DNA from: Batillaria attramentaria
Lineage: Eukaryota > Mollusca > Gastropoda > Batillariidae
Length of the DNA: 64,000 nucleotides
Direction of reading: 5' to 3'
Assembly (NCBI GenBank): GCA_018292915.2
Contig: JACVVK020000529.1
Span: 341,001-405,000 of the forward strand
Made by a program: the position numbers and the translations under genes. Below are positions 37,057-48,168 of the stretch, one piece after another (the stretch's first letter is position 1; each line of letters begins with the position of its first letter). The notes under the pieces are model-generated. The model searched no databases. It was given only the letters and a program-made list of their open reading frames with translations, and had not been told where the DNA came from.

Positions 37057-37262
37057 GTTGTGTATGCTCTGAGGCACTTCCCGCGTTAACACTGGATGTA
37101 CTCCGTCTAGTCTGACCCACAAAAAGACTGACGATTTGTTTCATTAGTGAAATGTTGCCAGCAGTGTGGTAAATCTGGCGTGTGAGGAGGGAGTATGTCT
37201 GATTTAGACTAGAGGGAGTGCATCCAGCGTTAACGCGGGGACTGCCCCGGAGTATATGGACC
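37057..37262. mobile_element. Fold-back element, arms of about 60 bp
   Basis: CCGCGTTAACACTGGATGTA (from 37081) is followed by CTCCGTCTAGTCTGA. The inverse lies at 37203-37241 with only three or four mismatches over 35 bp. Looser pairing extends outward to about 37057 and 37262. The loop is about 85 bp. No coding. It abuts a headless family A SINE on the right. Confidence 0.75.
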
Positions 37263-37377
37263 TGGGGAGCACATCCGGCGTGCCACAAATTTATGCTTTT
37301 CCTCGTTTCCTAGTCTTCGATATCACCCTCATTAGATGGAAAAAGGATGTTAAACCCAGGAATAACCAATCAACAGT
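37263..37377 (+). mobile_element. Headless SINE family A
   Basis: Starts CATCCGGCGTGCCACAAATT, then TTTTCCTCGTTTCC, GTCTTCGATATCACCCTCAT, GATGGAAAAAGGATGTTAAA and CCCAGGAATAACCAATCAAC. The start coincides with that of the headless copies at 20301 and 54095. No clear target duplication. Confidence 0.75.
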
Positions 37378-37864
37378 CGGTGTGGCTGGCATGCATGCAA
37401 GTCGTTGACGTGAACAACGTTCGGTGAACTCCTCTGTCCTCACTGACGTTGAAAGAAAAATGCTTCATTTCAAAATTACAACCACTTACACACTCTCTCC
37501 AGTGCCCTTGGAGGCTTAAAAACTTTGGAGGGGAAATCTGAAATCTGTAGGAGGTTCGAATCATTTACCCTCTGCCCACGCAGGGCGGCAAAAAAGATTT
37601 AATTACCGGGTTCTGTCACTTGCGATGGAGTAGTGGTGGGCGGGTTTTTTGGGGGGTTTTTCGTCGCGTTGGAGGAGGATTTTTGCCCTCTGTGACATAG
37701 TTATGTCGATCCGTGTACGACACTGGCTTCTAAACAAAAAAAAGGGGTAGGGGTGTATTTTTTAAATCTCATTTAATTTTTTTAAATCTCATTTCTATCT
37801 TGAATCCCCACCAAAGAGTGCATACTAAGTGGATACCGAACTCTAGTAAATGCTGATTTGGTGG

Positions 37865-38047
37865 TGGTGGGGGGGAGGGGGCGAGGGGTTGTTGTGTTTT
37901 AGGTTTATTTGTTTGTTGTTTTTTAGTTTGTTTGCTTGGGGTTTTTTTTTGTAGTTTTGTTGGGTTGTTTTGTTGTTGTTGTTGTTGTTGTTTGTGTGTG
38001 TGTGTGGGGGGGTGTCCTTGTTGTTTTTGTTTTGTTTGTTTTGTTGT

Positions 38048-38115
<68 letters not shown>

Positions 38116-38128
38116 GGGGGGGGGGGTC
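37865..38128. repeat. G/T-rich simple-sequence block
   Basis: GGTGG, TTGTT, GTT and GT units follow one another, with a pure GT array at about 38052-38111 and G runs at both ends. The cysteine- and valine-rich open frames here are artefacts. Confidence 0.93.
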
Positions 38129-38748
38129 ACTAGATGGTCATTTGGGGTCAATAAAAATGTTGTTTAAATGTCCTTCACCTTTTCAGTGAAGTCCTCGGGC
38201 ATTATCGGTTTGACTTCAGAACAGACTTACGCTGAAACTCAAACCGTTTTCCGGCAGTCATCGTATTTGGTAAAATAAATAATTGGCAAGAAACTTGTTT
38301 ATGAACAAATCGGTCTACAAGTGAAATGGAAACCGGAGCCTTGCAAGCGGATAAGACGCAGACGCTTGTTGTTTTTGTGGAGATTCACGTGGGTGTTCGC
38401 AAGATGAGTGGATTATTCTGAGCATAGTGATCTATATTTTTCGCTCACGCCAAGAAGTTAAGCAACATATATAGAAATCGGAATATCAGATGACCAGAAC
38501 ACAAGGCCGCAGATGTCTATAGCCGTGTCGTGGGCCGAGAGCGTGGGTTGCGAAATCTTCTTGGTTTCAAAATCTCAGCTAAACTTTTGTGGAGTTTGTT
38601 TTGTTGTTTGTGTTGTTCTCAAAAGAGGACGGAGAGGAAGCCGTTATTTTGATTCATGAACAGTCACACATCTTTACGATGAAGTGACCGCGGGAAAGGG
38701 GGGGGGGGGGGAGGGATCGCCGGTGCTACTGCTGAGAGCAGTAGTCGT
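38129..38748. other. No gene seen
   Basis: Ends in a G run (38698-38713) and a small perfect hairpin CTACTGCTGAGAGCAGTAG (38727-38745). Nothing else recognised. Confidence 0.45.
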
Positions 38749-38802
38749 CAAAACCTTTGAATCGGAGTAGCACCAGATAAAACGCCTATCCATTTTGTCT
38801 CA
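38749..38802. mobile_element. Lone terminal repeat of the 54.7-55.6 kb transposon family
   Basis: CAAAACCTTTGAATCGGAGT, AGCACCAG and TAAAACGCCTATCCATTTTG aligns with both termini of the element at 54719-55632. The order is the same as in the complement of that element's left end (CAAACCTTTT, GGAGTAGCACCGG, AAAACGCCCGTC). No matching opposite end was found near by. Confidence 0.65.
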
Positions 38803-39159
38803 CACTGTGATGATAATGAGAGAGCAGCTTGGAAAAGCGGTGGCGTGATTTTGTGGGCCGCCGCCTCCTCTCGGCTTTTGGGTCCTGCTTTCCTTAATCA
38901 CCGCCCGTAAGAAACCTTCCGTTTGGTGCCAGTCTACTGTAGATAAGATAAGTAGATCCTAGCGACAGACGCAAAAAAGGACACCAGGAACGACCCAGTC
39001 CCGTGCCCATTAGCGATATTTAGTAGCACCTACGAACTGCATTTCGTTCCATTTCGGTTCGTTCAAACTTCGTGGATTCTACTTCTCGGTCACTTCTCAA
39101 ATGGACAATGCGGTTCCCCGCATGAAAGCCGCTGTGCACTGAAGATCATGGCTTAATGC

Positions 39160-39352
39160 CTGTATATAGCTTTATTTCTTTCTGTTATTTTATATTATTT
39201 TTTCATTTTTTATTTTTTGTTTTACTTTTTTTTATATTTCATTTCATTTCATTCTATTTTAATTATTTTTTATTTCATTTCATTTCATTTCTTTCTTTTT
39301 TTTCTTTTTTTTTTGGGGGGGGGGGTGTGTGTGTGTGTGGGGGGGGGGGGTC
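39160..39352. repeat. T-rich (ATTTC)n block and G/GT runs
   Basis: ATTTC and related units repeat from about 39236 to 39295, then T, G and GT runs. The Phe-rich open frames are artefacts. Confidence 0.9.
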
Positions 39353-39689
39353 GACCAACGAAAGATACAACAGTTGATACGATGCTACTATTCTCATAAC
39401 TTTAATGAATGAAACTCAAACTCAAAGCTCAAACGAATGAAACGAGAACGAAATCAGCTTCGTTTGCGCTTCTGAAGTTCACCTCTGACTTCACTCAGTG
39501 GTATCCTGCTACACAGTGTCCAAGAGACGATACGTTAGTCACGCAACAATCCACTCCCACTCGTGGTAACCGACCCCAACGTGGCGAGCAAACCAGTAAC
39601 CTTTCGTCAAGTGGTTGAAAATCGAAGGTTTCACGACAGCCAGCGCTTGCAGAGAAAGCCAATAAGTAAACGAAAGGGAGATCGCGACC

Positions 39690-39990
39690 CGACCAGACTC
39701 TGCCAGTGGAGGTCAGAATCAAATCTCGGAGAGCGTCGCTTCAGTTTCCAAATTTGTTGGAGGATGTCATTTGTGGCTGTACGACTGGGTTACCTTCTTG
39801 CAGGAAATGCCATCGAGCCCAGGGGCTTGTGTGGAGCCGTCGAGGCTTTGGGAGGGATGAACAGGGAGAGAAAGCGAGGTGAGGAGTTTTAAGCTCCATA
39901 CACTCCAGCAGGAAGGAAGATCGACCTGTTGAACGAGTGAAGTGTTGAGACGTGACCTGTGGCGGGGCGTAGGACATGTGCGGGACATCG
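39690..39990 (-). pseudogene. Frameshifted LINE reverse-transcriptase remnant
   Basis: On the minus strand codons at about 39850-39767 read SLDGSTQAPGLDGISCKK, then about ten more residues to a TGA. APGLDGI (39826-39806) fits the 'kAPG.DGI' motif at the start of the non-LTR reverse-transcriptase domain. Shifting frame at the stop continues NDILQQIWKLKRR, which fits the 'l..iW' block that follows about 20 residues later in LINE reverse transcriptases. The two motifs in correct order and spacing support a real remnant. The catalytic FADD/YADD block is not seen, and upstream residues are scattered over frames. This is a dead fragment, clade undetermined. Confidence 0.55.
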
Positions 39991-40681
39991 GGGCTGTGTT
40001 CGATCGTTGTGCACTCGTTGTCCAACCGCGGTATGGCCCAGTTTCAAGGCCGCGGGAACTGAAAGTGAAACTATTGGCGACATTCGCAGAGGTGAATGAT
40101 TGGTTGAAGACGAGCAGCGATTGGTCGGCCGAAAATGTGTGGTGTGTGAAGAGCTAAGATACGACGAGTGACATTCTTCTTCATCTTCCTCGTCTTGTGG
40201 AATTAAACCCCAAGTAAGAATTACCCAGACCGGAGGCAATCATTTGGGCAGGGATGATGGGATGCCTCGGCACTCGTTGCTAGAACAGCAGATTCCACTT
40301 TTAAGTACAATCGATCTTGGCGCACATTAAAACATAACAAGCTCAGTTTTATCTGTAGACAAAAGAAATTGCCCCAGTGACTTCAGCCTACCCACCGGGG
40401 GTCATTTTTACGTACGCAGAAAATGCCCCCGAGGCTTGCTGACCTTTTCCATGCCACAAAGGGACGGTGATTTTGTGTTTTCACCCGTCCCTCACCCTTT
40501 GTAGGAAGAAAATAACTCTCTTGTTGTCCTATACATCCCTTCCCAGCCACGCAGCGTTAGCGAGCAACATACTTTCGGAGCAGTCCCTAATTATTTTTGA
40601 CCGCACCGTCTGCGTCCTAGACTGGCTAACAACCATCGACTGTCCTGCGCGATCCCGGCTTTTCTGGCCGTTTTGATGGGG
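39991..40681. other. No gene seen
   Basis: Possibly includes eroded upstream LINE sequence on the minus strand, but no motif confirms it. Confidence 0.35.
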
Positions 40682-40731
40682 GTGTGGGTGTGGGTTTAAG
40701 GGGGTGGGGGCGTTGGGGGGGGGGGGGGGGC
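40682..40731. repeat. G-rich tract
   Basis: GGGTGTGGG units followed by a run of about 17 G. A second G-rich patch lies near 40880-40896. Confidence 0.93.
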
Positions 40732-40948
40732 ATCAGCAATGTCCATTGACGTGGGCGAGGTAAGAAGCAAGGCGTGGACCGCTGGTTCTTCCCAAGGTCG
40801 TGTTGATGGGAGGCCTGTTGACCTTTTCCCTGGCACGAACTCTTCTGAGAACGGAACGCAAAGGGTGCTGGAGGGGTGTTCGGGGGGGAGGGGGGGCGTA
40901 GTAGGACGAAGTAGCAAAAAAGCTGGGGCAGTAGCCCCTCCCCCTTCC

Positions 40949-40950
<2 letters not shown>

Positions 40951-41013
<63 letters not shown>
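40951..41013. repeat. (GT)n microsatellite
   Basis: About 63 bp of pure GT. Confidence 0.97.
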
Positions 41014-41016
<3 letters not shown>

Positions 41017-41359
41017 GCTTGGTTTCTAGAAATTATTTTGTTAGTTTTATTGGGAAATTGGCTTTGCACGGTAGGACGGAGTCTGTCACTCGTTGTGAAG
41101 GCGGTGCCCTTTGTTTCAAAAAGGAGCGCTCTTGGTTTTTAGACACGAACATTTCCTTTCAAATGTTGACTTTTTGGTGAATGTATATTGCCAAAAAGGC
41201 ATTGCAGATTATTGACGCCAGTCGCGTGTGACGATTTCCTTCCTCAATCATAAATTGCTCCTCCGGAAAGCAGAAATGACCCTGGTGTTTTCTTGTTTCA
41301 GAGTTTTATTTTTTATTACGAGGAAAGGTTTGTTTGTTTGTTTTTTTTTAAACTTTTTT

Positions 41360-41545
41360 TTCGAATTTTGCAACAATATGTTGTACACAGGTTCTTTTGA
41401 ATTTTGCAGCAAATATTTCATCACCTTTTTCCCGGGGGGGGGGGGGGGGGGGGGTTATTCTGTTTTCTATGTTTGCTTCTTTAGAAGTAAGTTTTACATA
41501 TGTTCTTTTGAATTTCGAATTTTGCAACAAAATGTTTACCATTGT
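41360..41545. repeat. Short direct repeats split by a poly(G) run
   Basis: GAATTTTGCAACAA..TGTT and TTCTTTTGAATTTTGCA recur near 41364, 41392 and 41508. A run of about 21 G lies at 41434-41454. Probably slippage or duplication of a simple unit. Confidence 0.65.
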
Positions 41546-42091
41546 CGACTGTTTTGACCTACAATGATAATGGATAATAGCGAGATCGACGGTTTTTGGT
41601 GTTTTTTTCCCCCCCCTGATCAGTGCCTTAACCTGTTTTAGTATTGGTGAGTTCACTTAAACAAAGGAGAAAATGAAGTAGTGTTGCTGATGTACATAAT
41701 ATCTTGAAGGAGTTCACAGAAACTCTGCCGTTATCCGGAAAGAGGGCTGGTCAATGGATTTGAAATCCTCTTAACACGACTCACTTCTGTTCCGTAAGAT
41801 CCCATTAAACCAAGAAAAGGCCCATTAACCTTTGCACAGTTTTTTGCTTGTTTGTAAAAGAAACCGATGCAGGTCCTTCGAGCTCCTTGGACACTTTTTT
41901 CTTTATCAACACAGATCTTGTTTTGTTTTGTTTTTGTTGTTGTTGGTTTTGTTTCGTTATTGTTGTTGTTGTTGTTCGCAGCAATGGAGTTCTGTTACGT
42001 CAACCTAGCTAGTTCCTGTGAGCTGCAGTGTCAACTGTTCGGAAAACTGTTCTGTTCTTTAAACGCCCATCTTCCGATATGTCTATGTCCA
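41546..42091. other. No gene seen
   Basis: Contains (GTT)n patches near 41925-41975. Nothing else recognised. Confidence 0.4.
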
Positions 42092-42295
42092 CAGATCATT
42101 CTGAGCTTTTTTGTCTAGCATCGCACCGATAAGACACCAGCACGGTTTGCAGCATCCCACAGGTTGGTATTAAACCAATAGAAAGCCTTTTACGAGACGC
42201 GATTATCAAGGACGCAAGGCTTGCGGCTTTCGGCACGGTCAACCGCTCAGTGCAGAATTTGAATTTTAGCCGGCTTAGCCTTGCAGACGACAATG
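42092..42295 (+). repeat. Interspersed repeat F, continuous copy
   Basis: In order: GATCATTCTGAGCT, GCATCGCACCGATAAGACAC, CAGCATCCCACAGG, AACCAATAGAAAGCC, ACGAGACGCGATTATCAAGG, CGGTCAACCGCTCAGTGCAG, AATTTGAATTTTAGCCGGC and CTTGCAGACG. It contains both parts that are separated at 30062-30150 and 30569-30715. Confidence 0.72.
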
Positions 42296-42607
42296 TGTTG
42301 TATTTCAAAGCTGGCCTCCTTGGCCTCTGTGAAGCGTAGTAAATGAGTAATCCTGCAATATGAGCGTTTGAACAGTACATGGAGAGTATTATTTAGTGAA
42401 GCACTCTTGGTATGGTATGGTAGACTTCTCCTCGGCGCACATATCCATCTCGTTTGAAATGGTCATGGCGCCGCAAGGCTGAAGGACGAAACAGTGGAAG
42501 CCAGCTGCTACTTTATGTGCAAACCTACACCCTGCTATTCACTCTGGTGCGTGCGACAGTATTTCTGTTTTCCACGCCACCGGCCACAACCTACTCTTCC
42601 TCGAAAG

Positions 42608-42790
42608 ATGGACGTGGGAGTTTTGCGCGCGCACACTTGATATTTGTGCGTGCGTGTGTACACGAGGGCGGGACACGCACCGTAAACAAATCTGCACGTG
42701 ATTTTTACTACATTTCTGCCAACCAGGGAATCGAACCTGACGGCTCAGGATCCGAAGCTGGATACCTTAACCACTAGACCAAATCCCATT
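42608..42790 (-). mobile_element. SINE family C, tRNA-Arg-like head, copy 1
   Basis: On the minus strand: GGGATTTGGTCTAGTGGTTA, GCTTCGGATCCTGAGCC, B box GGTTCGATTCC (42737-42727). The body complements TGGGAGTTTTGCGCGCGCAC, ACTTGATATTTGTGCG and TGTGTACACGAGGGCG. The head resembles tRNA-Arg(TCG), but stem pairing is broken, so it is not a tRNA gene. The body matches 60990-61080. Confidence 0.8.
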
Positions 42791-43172
42791 GTCCCACCCT
42801 TACACTGTGAAACACTCTCTTTGTTTAGTGGTGTAAAATCATCTGCTCGTACAAAGCCCATACCTTCTTGCTGGTCAAATCTCTATTCATACCTCGCCGC
42901 ATTAAAGTACGTCTCAGTACGCAAGGGTTATATCCTTGTTTTCGTTGCTTACGTGTGGTTAGGACAGCTTGCTTTGTAGAAAAGCGTGGTTTGATACGAG
43001 CATGATCGTTTCTTCACTGAGTCTTTCTGCGTGCAACATGCCCTTCGGCAATTTATGCTTTTGAAGAGAAAACTGGTGATAGGTCGATGATGGCATTTCA
43101 GAATACAAGGAAACCTTGGGGAGAAACCAACCAATATCATTGTCATTTGTTTGATTACTTATTTTTTCTTTA

Positions 43173-43193
43173 TGGGGGGGGGGGGGGGGGGGT
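43173..43193. repeat. Poly(G) run of about 21
   Basis: Pure G run ending in a TG step. Confidence 0.95.
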
Positions 43194-43348
43194 GAAAAAC
43201 CAGGCTGCCTTCAGCGAGGAAAGTGTGTCGCTTCAGTGCCGCGCAATCCTGTCTCAGCGTAAAACTCTCTAGGTTGAACATTTATTTGCCAGCGCTGTGC
43301 AAAGGCTTCGCAAGCTCTTTCAAGCAAATATCCTTTGAGAACGAATAA

Positions 43349-43414
<66 letters not shown>
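43349..43414. repeat. (TTGA)n tetranucleotide repeat
   Basis: About 16 units following AATAAA. AATAAATTGATTGATTG is the kind of end seen at the 3' terminus of some LINEs, so this may be a plus-strand LINE tail. No body was recognised upstream. Confidence 0.93.
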
Positions 43415-43499
43415 ACTTTCACTTAACAGCAAGCAACATGTATAAATGTGCAGATCATCATTGTTTTGTTATCAGCGGACACGTCTCTGGTATGTCTTT

Positions 43500-43552
43500 A
43501 AGACACAAGTAACAAGTGTGCACGCTAAAAGTCCCACGTCCATCTTTCGAAT
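43500..43552 (+). mobile_element. SINE family C, body fragment
   Basis: GACACAAGTAACAAGTGTGC, ACGCTAAAAGTCCCACGTCC and ATCTTTCG matches the family C body (AATATCAAGTGTGCACGTTA, AAATTCCCA) at 61045-61075 and its counterpart at 42608. No head. Confidence 0.65.
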
Positions 43553-44126
43553 TGGAGTTTAGGGTGTAGCCGGTTGCGTGGAAAACAGTGATATGCCGCA
43601 CGCACCAGGGTGATCGGCAGGGTGGAGGTTTGAACATAAAGAAGCGCTTGGAAGCAGCAGACTTTCATCGCTTCATCCTCCAGCCCTGCCGCGTCGGCGC
43701 CATGAGCGTATCCAAAGAAACGGATATGTGCGCCGAGGAGACGCCTACCCTATCATACCATGACATATGACCTTACAAGGGAAGGAAACGGCACCGCTGG
43801 TGTGACTTAGGTACAATTACTAAGAGGTTTCGAGAAAGGTACATTGAACGTAGAACTTGATGGGATCAGTGTGGGAGACTGTGACTGTGAGAGCCTGGCT
43901 GCAGACCCTGTAGCATCAGACCCTGATACGACCATCCCATTTTCCCCCAAGGACCATGCAGCTATTACCTTTAAACCGGTTCCTGTCGCTGGGTGCTGTC
44001 GGGACAGGCCGGGTAGCGGTATCAGGCGCTGACCGCCGCTTGGTCGTTAACGTGACCAGCGTCCAGGGATCGCGGATCCTGTTTTAGCGGCTGCTGCAGG
44101 AGATGCCTTTCCCTTGGGAGATTCTT
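43553..44126. other. No gene seen
   Basis: Three short open frames lie here and just after the CT array. One beyond the array reads SLPVGWKLDHASG (plus strand, about 44252-44290), recalling the start of a WW domain, but no second tryptophan follows. I do not call it. Confidence 0.35.
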
Positions 44127-44151
44127 CTCTCTCTCTCTCTCTCTCTCTCTC
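44127..44151. repeat. (CT)n microsatellite
   Basis: CT tract followed by a short complementary GAGAGAAGAGAGA, so a small hairpin is possible. Confidence 0.95.
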
Positions 44152-44887
44152 AGAGAGAAGAGAGATTGGCGTATCAAGGCTTGGCGAGAAGTAGGGGAAG
44201 TGCAGGCTGAGAGAGACGGTGATGGAGGCACGCGTACACGTTCTAGTCCACAAGAATCGCTCCCGGTTGGCTGGAAGCTCGATCACGCATCAGGCGCCCT
44301 CTGTCATCTGAAAAAAGGGCTTAAATGCCTTTCAAATCCATAACGCATACGCGCTTTCTTTCCCCTTGAGGACGGTATAGGCCTTCGTTTGGCCCTGTTC
44401 CCCTCTCTCTCCTCTCTTTCACTTATCCGTGGACGGTTGGTTTGTTTTGCACTAGAGTTGCAGTTTTTATTTGGCCATTGTTCTGCAATGCACACAGCCA
44501 AGCACGTGCTGTGCTTTGTGGTTCGAGCGGTCCTTGTGTCAACAGTGGGTGCAACTCGGTGCACCTTCTCTTTTAGTTTATGAGGCAAGAATTTACAATT
44601 CCGAGTTGAGGCGAAACTGATACTGTAGTGAACTTTCGGCAGAGAGGTTGCAAATTGAAAACCAAAAATGAATAGTTTTAATTGACACAGAAAAGCTGAA
44701 AGCGTCGTGTCTATTGAAGTGAGTGGGTGGAAAGTGCTCAGTCTTTGTCCTCAGGCAGGGCTATTTCAAACACAGAGGTCACAGTGGAGGACAAAATCAT
44801 TATGTTCACATTCTGACATATTATGGACTCGATTATGTTGTAGTTGTCGTCATCGTCGTCGTTGTTGCTGCTGTTAATTCCAGCGCT
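44152..44887. other. No gene seen
   Basis: A (GTC/GTT)n patch lies near 44842-44872. Nothing else recognised. Confidence 0.4.
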
Positions 44888-44937
44888 CTTGGGGGGGGGG
44901 GGGGCAGCTCTTCCCCCCCCCCCTCCCCCGGGCCCCC
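44888..44937. repeat. Poly(G) then poly(C) pair
   Basis: A run of about 14 G is followed after about 11 bases by runs of C. The two could pair as a hairpin. Confidence 0.92.
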
Positions 44938-46390
44938 TTTGACGTTCCTCTGAAGTGACTGTCTTCTGTGAGGTGTTGCCTGGGTGCACACTGACCCGCC
45001 GTTACGCCAAGGGAGACAACTGTACTTCTCGAGACAGGAGTTATCTGTTCCCGGTGCCAACACTCCTGTCCGCAGTGTTCGGCAAAAACATGGAATCAAA
45101 GACATACACCTCCCTATACATGTATCTTAACGATTTAAAACAAACAAACACTTAAAAGTAAAATAACTTCGTTTTAGTGCGACAGTATTCAGAAACTGCA
45201 CGGAATTCATTGCCGCAGTTAGCTCTTCCTTTTTTATATATAAATTTTGTAAAATTTCTGCTGATGGTGAACGACCGCCACCAGCTGTATTAGCGTCGAT
45301 GTTAACAGTCGTTTTCACAGCAGAGCGTTACGTGAAACATTATGCTACCCTTCCCAAGCACTCCGTCGGGGAGTATAGGGCGTAGTTTAATCTAGAAATG
45401 GGACGCAGATCGCGAAGTCTATTGCCACCATTGACAGTATACGAGGGAAAACCAAAACAAAACACTGTATAATTGATAAATGTCAGTTTTGCCCCATGGT
45501 TTGTGGTAACAACATGGAGAGCTCACCACGCGCATGTCAAAAGCAGGCTGGTGGTATTCAAGCACGCGCCGCAGGGAACCGGTGCTGTTTATGTTGTCCA
45601 AAAGAATAACTGATGACAGTATACATCTGTGTATTCTGTATGAGTTCTGCTGACTTCGGAACGTGGCTGCGGTTCTAAGGTCTGAACTAAACCAGGATTA
45701 TTATCATTACAAAAGAAGGAAGTGTGCTGGCTATTTTCGAAATCAATGGGCATTTCACGGCAGGACAAACAAAATAGCTTGTCTTTGCTCTTTCAGCTAT
45801 AGCAGCTAGCAAAGCGTGTTTTGAGCCTTTTTTTGGTATTCTGATATTGTTGAGTACAGTTCCACATGGTGTCGACAAGACTCATCAGATAGTCGTTCTT
45901 GTTTAAAGCGTGTTATCACTATGGTCAGTGGCGGACCTTTTCCACGGTCTGGTGCGCTCGTCACGGTTGATCTTTCCTCCTGGAGACAAGACCCCGCTCC
46001 TCCTGTCCGATGACCTTTCGAGCCTCAGGGACTCTGTATTCATTTGAGGCATCCTTCCTCTCTGGTGATCAGCGAGTGTGTCTGATCTCTCAGCGTAGAT
46101 CGAAACTGGTGCCCGTGACAGTGCGTCTTTCTTCTAAGTCTCACTGGCGCAGGAAAGGGTGTTTCTAAGGGGGCCCCTGCCCCACCATCTTTTCAGGCTG
46201 TGGAGATAGATCATCCTATGGCGTTGGCAGCTTCTCTAACGTCATCTTGGAAAAAGTGTCTGTGCGCCGTGGGATTTGACTTAGGCCGTTAGGCAGTTAG
46301 GCCGTTTTTCCAGGTGACGGTAGTTCTGTTTGAGCAGAAATGTGAGGTCAGGTAGAGTCGTAGTGTACAGTTCCCGTCAGTCTGAGTCTT
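44938..46390. other. No gene seen
   Basis: Contains AAGGGAGACAACT near 45009 (see findings). No exon or repeat family recognised. Confidence 0.4.
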
Positions 46391-46480
46391 GGTTGGTTGG
46401 TTGGCTGGTTGACTATGCATCTAACATTCTTTTCCATCACTAAAGACGCCCTCAACGAGCAATAAGCCACAATTACTCAG
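46391..46480 (-). mobile_element. SINE family A, 3' fragment
   Basis: On the minus strand: CTCGTTGAGGGCGTCTTTAG, TGATGGAAAAGAATGTTAGA, then a tail of CAACCAGCCAACCAACCAAC. This is the family A 3' half with its (AACC)n tail. Confidence 0.72.
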
Positions 46481-46904
46481 TCATTCTCTTTCCCAAGCCA
46501 AGAAGGCAAGACAAGCCTTCAGATTGTAAAGGCATGTATGTACCAGATTGTTGTGTTTCAAATGATTTACTTGTCATGCAGGTGTTCAGTTTCCTGTTAA
46601 AAGACGAAATGTGTACATTATCATTACGTTATATCCTGAAAGTAATTATAATACCTCATCCAGACAGATAATCTCGCGCCATCAGAATGTTGCCCCACCA
46701 CCGCAAACATGTCTTCCTGGGGGCGTGTTGTCTGGTCCATTTCCATACACCGAAGAGCCCCGTACATTCACACTTGGCATTTGGCTGGCCATAGACCGAG
46801 TGGTCTGTGTGGGATCGGGAGTTCAGTCCCAAACAAGTCACCCTTGATTGATTGTGTATTGGTAATTGCCTACTCTTCTTGTCCTCAGCAGCGCTTCTCT
46901 CAGG

Positions 46905-47215
46905 GAGAGAGGGAGAGAAAGAGAGAGAGAGAAGGGAGGGATGGAGGAGAGGGGGAGTTGTTCAGTTCAGAAGAGTGGCTTGTGGGCATAATAATCTGCC
47001 TGTCTTACACTAGCTGTCCTACTATTCTCTACTTAAAGCTCTAGAAAACTAATACGAAACAGAGAGAGGGAGAGAGATAGCTGGGGGGGGGGGGGTGGTT
47101 CTGGATCACTAGGCGTAATAATCTGCCTTGTACAAGCTGACCTACTACTTCCAAAGTAAAACTGTGGAAAACTACCTAGAAAACGACGAGAGAAAGGGGG
47201 AGAGGGGTGGGATTA
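46905..47215. repeat. Tandem duplication, unit about 128 bp
   Basis: CATAATAATCTGCCTGTCTTAC-type block near 46987 recurs near 47115 (each copy with small changes). Both are followed by AGCTG.CCTACTA, AAAACTA..A and a GAGAGA/GGGAGAG purine block. Confidence 0.75.
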
Positions 47216-48079
47216 CCGTCTTTCAGTGTTATATTTCAGGTTATAGTGAAAATGAACTTTGGTGTCTAGTTTCGAGGAAAGTAATTTATGGGTGAATGAA
47301 AATTTGATCGCCTGGTTGTTTTTTTTCCAGGGGGGGGGGGGGAGGAGGACTTGGGGCTGGGGAGGGGGCGGGGGATGACCAGCGGTGGGAGAGGAGGGAG
47401 TTGGGGACAGAGTTGTGGTATCAATGAATGTTACGAAAGTGATGACCCGTTTTAAACAACACCTGGAATCGAATGGTTGTCCTTGACTTCATGTGGTGAA
47501 AGTTGTATCGAACAAAGCAGCAGAGGGTGCCGTGTCGTGACCAAAAAAGATGGCCGTAGCCCAACAGGACACCCCCCATGGATGTGGACGGAATTCCTGT
47601 CTACTTAGTTTCCCTCTGTTCGCGGGCTGAGTGAGGGAGAATGAACATAATCTACTGGGACGCCTCACCACTCCGACACCATTCTCTTCTGTTCTGGTCT
47701 TTTGATTTCATTACGTTCTGGTGCCTTCCACTCCAGCCCCTCGGACGCCTAGTACTTCGCTGGTGTTTTCTGGCAAAATAATTGGAGTGATTTAATTGAG
47801 GAGAAAGTGGGTCGTGCAAGGTTTATAAACAGGAGTGAGCTGGACTATGATATATTTGTTGCCGTGCTTGGGTGTATTTTTCCCCCCGTGGCCAGCATAC
47901 TGTCTCATTTGTTCGTGCACTCTGTACCATCCCTCTTCTTATGCCAAGCACTGGTGGAATAAACCTGGTGGAAGTGGAATCTGGTTTCTACACTATTAAC
48001 TTTTTCACTTTAACTGCTGGATTTTGCAAGTTCAAGAATGAGGGTAGTGGTAGAATTCAGCCCTAGACCTGGCTTGTCT

Positions 48080-48081
<2 letters not shown>
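47216..48081. other. No gene seen
   Basis: G runs near 47331-47342 and a G-rich patch to 47405. Nothing else recognised. Confidence 0.4.

Positions 48082-48165
<84 letters not shown>
48082..48165. repeat. (AC)n microsatellite
   Basis: About 84 bp of pure AC. Confidence 0.98.

Positions 48166-48168
<3 letters not shown>

Noticed and set aside
43349..43432. INQSINQS open frame
   Set aside because: Produced by the (TTGA)n array.
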